NCBI GenBank assembly: GCA_030833025.1
Contig: JAURHZ010000033.1
Span: 1 to 13,926, forward strand
From: Armatimonadota bacterium
Lineage (GTDB): Bacteria; Armatimonadota; Armatimonadia; Armatimonadales; Armatimonadaceae
DNA: 13,926 nt
Direction: 5' to 3'
Every line of letters begins with the position of its first letter. The first letter of the stretch is position 1. Made by a program: the position numbers and the translations under genes. The notes below the pieces were generated by a model that was not told the origin of the DNA, did not search any database, and saw nothing but the letters and a program-made list of their open reading frames with translations. This document shows positions 1-6,867 of this stretch, piece after piece.

Positions 1-2
1 CC

Positions 3-1010
3 AGCGGTAAGAAGACAAAGACGGGATATTCAACCGACGCCGATGTCCTTGAGGAGCTGGCGCCAAACTATCCGATTGTCGCAAATATATTGTCGTATCG
101 TGAACTGACCAAGCTTAAGAGTACCTATGCGGACTCCCTGCCTGAGCAGGTACGCGCGGATGGTCGTATCCATACAACACTGCATCAGACAGTGGCTGCA
201 ACAGGCCGCCTGAGCTCAAGTAATCCAAATTTACAGAACATCCCGATCCGCACCGAAGTTGGCCGTGCACTCCGCAAGGCCTTCGTCGCCCCCGCGGGCA
301 AAGTGTTGCTAAGCGCTGACTACTCCCAGATTGAGCTCCGAATCTTTGCACATGTGGCTGAGGATGAAGAGCTGCGCGCGGCGTTCTGGTCTGGAGAGGA
401 CATCCACGTCTACACGGCCAGCAAGGTCTACGGCGTCGAGCCTGCGGATGTCACGAAGGATATGCGCCGAGCGGCGAAGACGGTGAACTACGCCGTGCTT
501 TACGGTATTTCGGACTTTGCACTTGGACGTCAGCTCAAAATGACAAGTGGCGAAGCAAAGGCGCTGAAGGCCGGCTACTTCGAGCGCTTCCCAGCCGTTA
601 GGACGTGGCTCGATACAACAATTGCGTTTGCCCGCGAGCACGGGTACGTGCAAACTCTTGATGGCCGCCGGCGCTGGATTCCAGACATCAACAGCCGTGT
701 CTTCCAGTTCCGCCAGGCAGCGGAGCGTGCTGCGGCGAATATGCCTATTCAAGGCTCAAGCGCTGACATCATGAAACGGGCGATGATCGACACCGCGCAA
801 ATGCTAAAGACATCCCATTTGCCAGCGACGCTGCTCCTTCAGGTCCATGATGAACTTTTATTCGAAGTGGATGCTGCTGCGGCGCAAGACCTTGCCGGCC
901 ATGTCCGTCTATGTATGGAAGGTGCAGCGAAGCTGTCGGTCAACCTCGATGTGGATGTCAAGACGGGGCTTAACTGGGCGGAAACGATGCCTCTGGACGC
1001 AAACGCATAG
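3..1010 (+). CDS. polA: DNA polymerase I, C-terminal polymerase domain (5'-truncated by window edge)
   Basis: Family A DNA polymerase, used in repair and Okazaki-fragment processing. The frame is open from base 3, so the 335 codons seen are only the palm and fingers; any exonuclease domains lie outside the window. Visible motifs in order are: an RLSSSNPNLQNIP segment (about 210-244); motif A, DYSQIELR, with the catalytic Asp codon at 318-320; the O-helix (motif B), RRAAKTVNYAVLYG, with Lys and Tyr; and motif C, VHDE, with the catalytic Asp codon at 849-851. The O-helix residue that is Phe in E. coli (F762) and Taq (F667) is Tyr here (codon 489-491), and the next residue is Ala instead of Gly. 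A TTG at 90 is internal and is not the start. A terminator follows the stop by 24 bases, so polA is not co-transcribed with the nrd genes. The identification is very secure. Confidence 0.97.
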   Translation, partial: SGKKTKTGYSTDADVLEELAPNYPIVANILSYRELTKLKSTYADSLPEQVRADGRIHTTLHQTVAATGRLSSSNPNLQNIPIRTEVGRALRKAFVAPAGKVLLSADYSQIELRIFAHVAEDEELRAAFWSGEDIHVYTASKVYGVEPADVTKDMRRAAKTVNYAVLYGISDFALGRQLKMTSGEAKALKAGYFERFPAVRTWLDTTIAFAREHGYVQTLDGRRRWIPDINSRVFQFRQAAERAAANMPIQGSSADIMKRAMIDTAQMLKTSHLPATLLLQVHDELLFEVDAAAAQDLAGHVRLCMEGAAKLSVNLDVDVKTGLNWAETMPLDANA

Positions 1011-1033
1011 GTTTACCTTTCCGTTCGCGATGC

Positions 1034-1064
1034 AGCCCACTGAAGTCAATTCGGTGGGCTTTTT
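1034..1064 (+). terminator. Intrinsic terminator of polA
   Basis: An 11-bp stem (1034-1044 with 1050-1060, one G-T pair) closes on a 5-base loop and runs straight into a T tract (1060-1064). It lies 24 bases after the polA stop codon and has the standard form of a Rho-independent terminator. Confidence 0.9.
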
Positions 1065-1429
1065 GCCTTAATCAATGGGGGGCTGCGAAGGGGCATTGGT
1101 GGCCATTGGGGACACATTAATTCGTCGCCGAATTACGTAAAAATACCAGGCTGCCGTATTGACAAATCACTTTATTAAGGTTTCTCGATGCCGCAATTTG
1201 ACATCGATTCCCTTGTACAAGATGACAGGTGAAATCCCCCAATCTTTGGGTGCATTTTAGGTGTATTAAATACATCCAGATGGCTTGATTTGCAGACCAT
1301 CCACCGCCTATAATCCCGAACACGCCCAATGCGTACACAACATCTAGGGGCTGGATAGCGATTCCATAACTAGATATTGATTGTGACGTAGATGCGCCAT
1401 TTGGTAGTTGTTGATAGGAAGTGCTGTAG
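1065..1429. other. Non-coding region between polA and nrdB, with small hairpins
   Basis: No convincing gene is seen in these 365 bases. They contain a 7-bp hairpin with a TCGC loop (1118-1135), a 5-bp hairpin CCCAA/TTGGG with a 3-base loop (1238-1250) followed by a T-containing stretch, and the nrd promoter (1285-1314). A minus-strand frame (1117-1506) is open throughout and codes for a partly hydrophobic peptide. It would have to begin inside nrdB, and it resembles no family I know. The predicted leader from the promoter to nrdB is about 110 bases, long enough for regulation, but I recognise no riboswitch. Confidence 0.5.
1285..1314 (+). promoter_or_regulatory. Sigma70-type promoter for nrdB-nrdA
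   Basis: A perfect TATAAT at 1309-1314 lies 18 bases after TTGATT at 1285-1290 (four of six match TTGACA). Transcription would begin near 1321 and give a leader of about 110 bases before the nrdB ATG. Confidence 0.65.
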
Positions 1430-2539
1430 ATGACGACGATCCCGACGAAGAACAAGACCACCAGGGTTGAGCTCGGAGCTAAGATTTTTGAGCTGGATGA
1501 GGCCAAGGCTGAAGAGGCTCTTCAGGCGAAGCGTGTAATTAATGGTCGGGAAACGATGACGTTCAATCTGTTGCCGCTTAAGTACCAGTGGGCGTACGAA
1601 ATCTATCGCAAGATGAAGGCAAACCACTGGGAACCGGAAGATATCCCGATGCAGCGTGATATCGAACAGTGGCGTTCAGAATCAGCATTGTCGGAGATCG
1701 ACCGCTGGATTCTGCGCATGGCTGTTGGCTACTTCAGTGCAGCCGAAGGAATCGTCGGAGATAACATCCAGCACGTTGTCCGCGAGCTGGTTACCGCTAG
1801 TGAGATTAAGCTCGTCCTTGGTCGTCATGCGCATGAGGAAAACATCCATGCGGACAGCCTCCTCTACATGATCTCCTCCCTTGGTCTGAACCCTCACGAG
1901 TGCGAGGCGATGTTCGAGGACATCCCGACGATCAAGAAGAAGAATGAGTTCGTCAGCCGCATTTCGAAGTCGCTGCGCCGCGATATCGATTTGTCCATAC
2001 AGGAAAACCAAAAGCTCCTCGCGAAGAACATTTTTGTCTTTGGGCAGTGCATGGAAGGGACTCAGTTCTACGGTCTGTTCGGGATGATGCTTTCTTTGTA
2101 TCGTCAAGGAAAGTTCCCAGGTATCGGGATGATGTTCCGCTACACGCTCCGTGATGAATCCAACCACATTGAAGTGTTCCGCAACCTCTTCATTGCCTTG
2201 ATTCAAGAAAATCATGAGCTGTGGACGGTTGGCTTCAAGCAGGAACTGACAGACCTGATGAAGGAAGCCGTCGCACTTGAGAAAGAGTTCATCCGTGACT
2301 GCCTACCAGTAGCGGCACTTGGCCTTTCATCGGAAGAGTTCGAGACGTATATCGACTACATCGCAGACCGCCGCCTTGAAGGCGTAGGCCTTGATCCGCT
2401 GCACCCAGGATTGGTTAATCCACTTCCGTGGCTTGCCGAACTAATGGATATCCGCAAGGAGCAGAACTTCTTCGAAGGACGTGTCACGGAGTATCAGAAG
2501 TCAAGCTCGCTCAGCAGCGTTGATGACGACGATTTATAA
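1430..2539 (+). CDS. nrdB: Ribonucleotide reductase class I small subunit (R2), class Ic-like
   Basis: This R2 subunit builds a dimetal cofactor that starts radical chemistry in NrdA, which makes deoxyribonucleotides in the cytoplasm. The 369-aa length is normal for R2. The ligand set reads Glu106, Glu137, His140 (ENIH), Glu209 (MEG), Glu243 and His246 (RDESNH). The first ligand is Glu, not the usual Asp. The residue four after the first ligand His, which carries the tyrosyl radical in class Ia/b, is Leu144. From memory, the spacing 106-137-209-243 closely follows Chlamydia trachomatis R2 (89-120-193-227), the prototype Mn/Fe class Ic enzyme. A C-terminal FFEGRVTEYQ segment supplies the radical-transfer Tyr355 and is followed by an acidic tail for docking on NrdA. 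The start is ATG with AGGAAG at 1416-1421, 8 bases upstream. It lies 84 bases before nrdA, in the same operon. An R2lox oxidase is unlikely given the tail and the nrdA neighbour. Confidence 0.95.
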   Translation: MTTIPTKNKTTRVELGAKIFELDEAKAEEALQAKRVINGRETMTFNLLPLKYQWAYEIYRKMKANHWEPEDIPMQRDIEQWRSESALSEIDRWILRMAVGYFSAAEGIVGDNIQHVVRELVTASEIKLVLGRHAHEENIHADSLLYMISSLGLNPHECEAMFEDIPTIKKKNEFVSRISKSLRRDIDLSIQENQKLLAKNIFVFGQCMEGTQFYGLFGMMLSLYRQGKFPGIGMMFRYTLRDESNHIEVFRNLFIALIQENHELWTVGFKQELTDLMKEAVALEKEFIRDCLPVAALGLSSEEFETYIDYIADRRLEGVGLDPLHPGLVNPLPWLAELMDIRKEQNFFEGRVTEYQKSSSLSSVDDDDL

Positions 2540-2540
2540 G

Positions 2541-2561
2541 ACCAAGCCTTTCCGGTTTGGT
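2541..2561 (+). other. Intercistronic hairpin between nrdB and nrdA
   Basis: ACCAAGCC (2541-2548) pairs with GGTTTGGT (2554-2561) in an 8-bp stem with one G-T pair and a 5-base loop, starting one base after the nrdB stop codon. No T tract follows, so it is not a normal terminator. It could protect the nrdB 3' end or balance expression of the two genes; that role is inference. Confidence 0.4.
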
Positions 2562-2623
2562 GAAAACAGCAGAGTTAGAGTTTGACGGGTAATCTGCCCG
2601 GGTTTTCTGGAGTTGTGGTGAGT

Positions 2624-5600
2624 ATGGCAACAAAATCGAATCTCCCTGAGATATTGCGTGACCTCGAAGTCAAAAAAGTCGTCGAGTCTAATGGACGGCC
2701 TCAGATTAATTGGGCGACGCACCTCAGCATTGCGCAAGAGATCACCGATGCCGGCCATGTCAAGGTTGTCGGCGAGGGCGCCGATGGCGGAGTAAGTCTT
2801 GGGCGGGTTGCGCAGCTGGTTGGGGATGCACTGGCAAATGTTTATGTTGCCCGTGGCCTCGATGTAGATACCATCGCAAACCGGGAGTTCGTCACGGGTG
2901 TTGCCCGCGGCGTGGCCGAGAGAATCGCATCCGTTGCGCACGAAACACAGCAAATCCGACTGTCGGAATATGATCTCTCGGTGTTGACGGAAGCGGTATT
3001 AATCGAGCGCGGCTCATTCGATGTTGCCAAGAGCTTGGTGATGCAGCGTGCGACGTTGCCATTTGGCCGTGGAGTCGTTGCTGACCTTCGCCTGATTCGT
3101 CGAAACGGCCAAGTCGTTCCATGGAATGCCGACAAGATTGAAATCGCCGTTCGTAAGGCCTTTCTAAGTCTCCAGCTCGACTCCGAGCAAGCCATCGAAA
3201 TTTCCGAAAAGGTAACGCACCGAGTCCGGACGCTTGGACGCTCGTATGTTTCTATCGAAACCGTACAAGACCTCGTCCAGGAAGAACTCATTCTTTCCGG
3301 GCATATGAAGGTTGCCGAGCATTACATCGTCTACCGAGCGCAGCGAGCGCTGCTGCGTGCACAGGAACAGGCGATGCTGGCAAGCGGGGACAATGCGCAG
3401 GTTTCGTTGCTTTCCGTGATGGAACCCGATGGCTCGCTTGTTTTCTGGGATGGCGAAGACCTTCGGGCGAGAATTGAGTTTGCGCGTATTGGTTTGGATC
3501 TCGCGCTTGGATCGGCTGAGATAGAGGCTGAGCTGCTTCGCTCGGTGCGCCCGGATATCTCCCGCAGTGACCTTGAAAAGACGATTATCCTCAACGCCAA
3601 GGCATTGATGGAGCGTGATGCAGATTATGCCAAGTTTGCTGGTCGCATTTTGCTGTCCTTTATGTATGAGGAAAGCCTTGGCTGGGACATCGTCAGGGAT
3701 GGTGTTTCAGGGCTTCAGTCTGCCCATGCGAAGGCGCTCAAGCCATCGCTGGAGCGGATGGTGGAAATCGGACGTCTTGCAAAGGATGTTCTGAACTACG
3801 ACTTAGAGCGCCTTGCGATGGCGCTGGACCCATCGGCAGACCTCGACTTTGATTACCTAGGTCTCCAAACGCTTTACGATAGGTATCTCATCACCGATAA
3901 GACAGGCAACCGTAAGCGCCGCATCGAGACGCCACAGCTTTTCTGGATGCGTGTTGCGATGGGCCTTTTCCGCGAAGAACCAGTACAGCGCGAAGAGCGA
4001 GTGATTGAGCTCTACAATATGTACAAGAGCCGTCGCTTCTGTTCGTCCACGCCTACGCTCTTCAACTCGGGAACGCTTCGCTCGCAGCTGAGCTCGTGCT
4101 ACCTCTACAAGGTGGATGACTCCATCGAGTCGATTATGATTCGCGGCATCGCTGAGAATGCCTTCCTGTCTAAGTGGGCAGGTGGTCTTGGCGGATCATG
4201 GACGGCTGTTCGTGGTACCGGTGGATACATCCAGGGCACAAATGGCGAAAGCCAAGGTGTAATTCCCTTCCTCAAAATGCACAACGACCAGCTGGTCGCG
4301 GTGAATCAGGGCGGGAAGCGGGCCGGCTCTGGATGCGCATACCTCGAGGTTTGGCATAACGACATCATCGACTTCCTTGAGCTGCGTAAGAACACCGGCG
4401 ATGACCGCCGCCGTACGCATGACATGAATACAGCAAACTGGATTCCTGACTTGTTCATGCAACGCATGGAAGCGCGTGGGAGCTGGACGTTGTTCCGGTC
4501 ATCCGATGTCCCTGACCTCCACGATCTCTATGGTGCTGCATTCGCCAAGCGCTATGAGGAATACGAAGCATCCGCAGCCCGTGGTGAGATTTTTGGCCGG
4601 AAAATAGAAGCGCTTGAGCTTTGGAAATCCATGCTTAAGATGATTTTCGAAACGGGTCACCCATGGATTACATTCAAGGATCCATGTAACTTGCGCAGCC
4701 CGCAGGATCACGTTGGCGTGATTCATAGCAGCAACCTCTGTACTGAAATTACACTCAATACATCCGATGAGGAAACGGCGGTCTGTAACCTCGGGTCGGT
4801 GATTCTCGATAATCACCTCCTCGCGGATGGCTCCCTCGACCATGCAAAGCTCCGGGAAACAATCCGTGTCGCTGTGCGTGCGCTCGACAATGTCATCGAT
4901 ATCAACTACTACCCTACAGATGCAGCAAAGCGCTCCAATCTTCGGCATCGGCCTATCGGTCTCGGAGTGATGGGCCTGCAATATGCGCTATACAAGCGGG
5001 GGATCGCTTTTGCATCCGATGAAGCCGTTGAGTTCAACGATGAAGTGATGGAAGCGATTGCGTACTATGCATATGAGGCGAGCAGCGACCTTGCCGCGGA
5101 GCGTGGAACCTATAGCACATACAAGGGTAGCAAGTGGGATCGAGGCCTGATGCCTGCTGATACGCTTGAAATTCTTGAGCGTGAGCGCGGCGAAACCATC
5201 GATGTCACACGTGGTGGAAAGCTTGACTGGGCACCATTGAGGGAGAAAATCGCTAGCCAGGGGATGCGAAATTCAAACGTCCTTGCAATTGCGCCGACCG
5301 CGACAATCGCAAATATTATGGGTACCAGTCCATGTATTGAACCGATGTACAAGAACCTCTTTGTCAAGAGCAACCTAAGCGGTGACTTCGTGGTGCTGAA
5401 TCCATTCCTGGTAAAGGACTTGAAGTCACTGGGGCTTTGGACGGCCAAGGTGATTGATGACCTCAAGTACTTTGATGGTGACCTTGAAAGCGTTGAGGGA
5501 GTACCTGAGACCATCAAGGAACGCTACCGCACAGCATTCCAGATTCCGTATGAATATGTGATCGATGCTGCAGCGAGGCGCCAGAAGTGGATTGACCAGT

Positions 5601-5866
5601 CCCAATCTGTCAACCTCTTCCTCGGTTCCCCGGATATGAAGGCTCTGTCGCATATGTACCGTAGGGCGTGGAGAACAGGTCTCAAGACAACCTATTACCT
5701 CCGAACACTTGGTGCAAGCAACATTGAGAAGGCAACCGTAGCAGTAAAGCGTAACCAGAGCGGCGAGGGGCAGGCTGAAGAGCTTAAGGTCTTTACGCCG
5801 GATGAGAAAGCTGCATGCAGTATTCAGGCGATGCTAAACGGCGAGGTCTGCGAGGCTTGCCAATAG
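2624..5866 (+). CDS. nrdA: Ribonucleotide reductase class I large (catalytic) subunit with two ATP-cone-like domains
   Basis: Reduces ribonucleoside diphosphates to deoxyribonucleotides using the radical generated by NrdB. From the ATG at 2624 the protein has 1080 residues, much longer than the 761 of E. coli NrdA and closer to the Chlamydia enzyme. Residues about 57-142 look like a degenerate ATP-cone, and about 155-238 like a canonical one (IRRNGQVVPWNADKI). The catalytic barrel follows, with redox Cys492 (LSSCYL), Asn704-Cys706-Glu708 (NLCTE), partner Cys721 (AVCNLGS), radical-transfer Tyr1024-Tyr1025 and a C-terminal Cys1076/Cys1079 pair (CEAC) for reduction by thioredoxin or glutaredoxin. 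All catalytic residues are present. The frame is open upstream to a TTG at 2582, which has no good ribosome site. ATG 2624 (GGAG at 2609-2612) or GTG 2618 fits better. A stem-loop follows the stop. Confidence 0.96.
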   Translation: MATKSNLPEILRDLEVKKVVESNGRPQINWATHLSIAQEITDAGHVKVVGEGADGGVSLGRVAQLVGDALANVYVARGLDVDTIANREFVTGVARGVAERIASVAHETQQIRLSEYDLSVLTEAVLIERGSFDVAKSLVMQRATLPFGRGVVADLRLIRRNGQVVPWNADKIEIAVRKAFLSLQLDSEQAIEISEKVTHRVRTLGRSYVSIETVQDLVQEELILSGHMKVAEHYIVYRAQRALLRAQEQAMLASGDNAQVSLLSVMEPDGSLVFWDGEDLRARIEFARIGLDLALGSAEIEAELLRSVRPDISRSDLEKTIILNAKALMERDADYAKFAGRILLSFMYEESLGWDIVRDGVSGLQSAHAKALKPSLERMVEIGRLAKDVLNYDLERLAMALDPSADLDFDYLGLQTLYDRYLITDKTGNRKRRIETPQLFWMRVAMGLFREEPVQREERVIELYNMYKSRRFCSSTPTLFNSGTLRSQLSSCYLYKVDDSIESIMIRGIAENAFLSKWAGGLGGSWTAVRGTGGYIQGTNGESQGVIPFLKMHNDQLVAVNQGGKRAGSGCAYLEVWHNDIIDFLELRKNTGDDRRRTHDMNTANWIPDLFMQRMEARGSWTLFRSSDVPDLHDLYGAAFAKRYEEYEASAARGEIFGRKIEALELWKSMLKMIFETGHPWITFKDPCNLRSPQDHVGVIHSSNLCTEITLNTSDEETAVCNLGSVILDNHLLADGSLDHAKLRETIRVAVRALDNVIDINYYPTDAAKRSNLRHRPIGLGVMGLQYALYKRGIAFASDEAVEFNDEVMEAIAYYAYEASSDLAAERGTYSTYKGSKWDRGLMPADTLEILERERGETIDVTRGGKLDWAPLREKIASQGMRNSNVLAIAPTATIANIMGTSPCIEPMYKNLFVKSNLSGDFVVLNPFLVKDLKSLGLWTAKVIDDLKYFDGDLESVEGVPETIKERYRTAFQIPYEYVIDAAARRQKWIDQSQSVNLFLGSPDMKALSHMYRRAWRTGLKTTYYLRTLGASNIEKATVAVKRNQSGEGQAEELKVFTPDEKAACSIQAMLNGEVCEACQ

Positions 5867-5873
5867 GCCTACA

Positions 5874-5905
5874 CGTAATGCCGAGTCAACTGACTCGGCA
5901 TTACG
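5874..5905 (+). terminator. Probable terminator of the nrd operon
   Basis: A perfect 14-bp stem (5874-5887 with 5892-5905) has a 4-base AACT loop and lies 7 bases after the nrdA stop. The following bases (CATATTTCTG) hold only a short T run, so termination may be incomplete or the hairpin may also stabilise the mRNA 3' end. Confidence 0.7.
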
Positions 5906-5954
5906 CATATTTCTGCTTTGTTTCTCATCTGATGTTGCATTCCAGAACGAATAA

Positions 5955-5979
5955 GCCCGCATTATTACGGGCATTTTCT
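5955..5979 (+). terminator. Second, weaker terminator-like hairpin
   Basis: GCCCG (5955-5959) pairs with CGGGC (5968-5972) over an 8-base loop, followed by ATTTTCT. It lies about 50 bases after the strong nrdA hairpin and just before the next promoter, so it may back up termination. The stem is only 5 bp. Confidence 0.45.
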
Positions 5980-5995
5980 GCTGAATGTGTATAAT
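5967..5995 (+). promoter_or_regulatory. Likely promoter of the sigma factor-TPR-nadK operon
   Basis: A perfect TATAAT lies at 5990-5995, with transcription expected to start near 6002. No good -35 box is found: the bases at the right distance (about 5967-5972) belong to the arm of the preceding hairpin. The promoter may be weak or need an activator. Confidence 0.45.
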
Positions 5996-6006
5996 GCTAA
6001 CCGTTG

Positions 6007-6026
6007 AGGTGCATAAGCACCCACCT
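6007..6026 (+). promoter_or_regulatory. Leader hairpin before the sigma factor gene
   Basis: GGTGC (6008-6012) pairs with GCACC (6017-6021) over an ATAA loop. An alternative pairing AGGTG (6007-6011) with CACCT (6022-6026) would place a T run (6026-6029) right after the stem. The likely ribosome site AGGA (6030-6033) follows immediately. The structure would sit at the very 5' end of the mRNA and may affect stability or translation; no known element is recognised. Confidence 0.3.
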
Positions 6027-6043
6027 TTTAGGACAATTGCCCT

Positions 6044-6826
6044 GTGTTGACACCCCGTGCATTAGAAGACCTTTGGAGCCGATTCAAAAATCGTGGCGAC
6101 CAGCGTGCACGAGGCGCGATTATCGATAACTACACCTACCTTGTGAAAATCACAGCTGGACGTGTCGTTGCAAATCTCCCTCCTAATATGGACAGGGATG
6201 ACCTGATAACCGCAGGGTCGATGGGCCTGATTAAAGCCGTGGATCAGTTTGACAGTGGCAGACAGGTCAAGTTTGAAACCTATGCGATTGCACTGATTCG
6301 TGGTGCGATTCTCGAGAGCCTCCGTGAGGATGACTGGGTGCCACGCTCGGTGCGAGAGCGAAGCCGTAACCTCAGCCGGACGATGGTCGAACTTGAGCGC
6401 GAGCTTGGACACGCGGCATCTGAAGAACAGATTGCTGACCGAATGGGTATCTCCACCGAGGAGTATGCACGTATCGTCTCCGATGTTGGCCGCGGAGCGG
6501 TTACATCCCTCGAAGACATACTTGTGGGCTCCGGCGGGGATGGCGAATCGCTTCACGTTGGAGACATCCTGCCAGATACCGCAGCTGGGCCAACCGATGA
6601 AGTGGAAATGCGGGAGCGCGTTCGCCAGCTTGGCATCTCTATCGATCGACTTCCTGATCGTGAGCGCCTCGTGATTGCTTTGTATTATTATGAAGGCCTG
6701 ACATTCAAGGAAATCGGCAAGGTGCTTACCGTGTCCGAAAGCCGTGTCTATCAGCTGCATACACAGGCTGTCATCCGCATGCGTGGGTATCTTGGCCGAG
6801 ATCGGGACCTATTCCGCGAATCCTGA
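6044..6826 (+). CDS. FliA/WhiG-family RNA polymerase sigma factor
   Basis: An alternative sigma factor that directs RNA polymerase to a special promoter set. In other bacteria this family controls flagella, motility or development. The 260 residues show region 2 (about 20-100), including DLITAGSMGLIKAVDQFD and the DWVPRSVR motif typical of the FliA group. Region 3 follows (about 105-180), then region 4 (about 200-250) with the helix-turn-helix GLTFKEIGKVLTVSESRVYQL. Region 1.1 is absent, as expected for the family. The start is GTG, with AGGA at 6030-6033, 10 bases upstream; a TTG follows at 6047. The TPR gene begins 41 bases after its stop, so the two are likely co-transcribed. Closeness to pil genes suggests control of surface motility, but that is inference. 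No anti-sigma (FlgM-like) gene is visible in the window. Whether it is the FliA, WhiG or another orthologue cannot be told here. Confidence 0.92.
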   Translation: MLTPRALEDLWSRFKNRGDQRARGAIIDNYTYLVKITAGRVVANLPPNMDRDDLITAGSMGLIKAVDQFDSGRQVKFETYAIALIRGAILESLREDDWVPRSVRERSRNLSRTMVELERELGHAASEEQIADRMGISTEEYARIVSDVGRGAVTSLEDILVGSGGDGESLHVGDILPDTAAGPTDEVEMRERVRQLGISIDRLPDRERLVIALYYYEGLTFKEIGKVLTVSESRVYQLHTQAVIRMRGYLGRDRDLFRES

Positions 6827-6867
6827 TGATAGTGTCTGTATTCGTCTGGCGGTAGCGAGGGACGTAA

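Noticed and set aside
1159..1226. Two TTGACA sequences (1159-1164 and 1198-1203) as possible -35 boxes
   Set aside because: Neither has a reasonable -10 box 16-18 bases downstream; the 1285-1314 pair is much better.
1117..1506. Minus-strand open frame of 129 codons across the polA-nrdB gap, partly hydrophobic
   Set aside because: It overlaps the start of nrdB by 77 bases, runs against the nrd promoter, has no recognised family, and has no supporting ribosome site that I could identify. It probably arises by chance, but conservation in relatives would be worth a quick check.
1682..2215. Minus-strand open frame of 177 codons inside nrdB
   Set aside because: It lies entirely opposite a gene with all metal ligands intact; it is a shadow frame.
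1430..2539. Reading the R2 protein as an R2lox (ligand-binding oxidase)
   Set aside because: It has the C-terminal radical-transfer tyrosine and acidic docking tail and sits directly before nrdA, which points to a true reductase subunit.
2582..2623. TTG at 2582 as the nrdA start
   Set aside because: It would add 14 residues unlike known NrdA N-termini and has no good ribosome site. ATG 2624 or GTG 2618 is preferred.
6062..6760. Minus-strand open frame of 232 codons opposite the sigma factor gene
   Set aside because: The plus-strand sigma factor has clear regions 2 to 4; the reverse frame has no recognisable motif.
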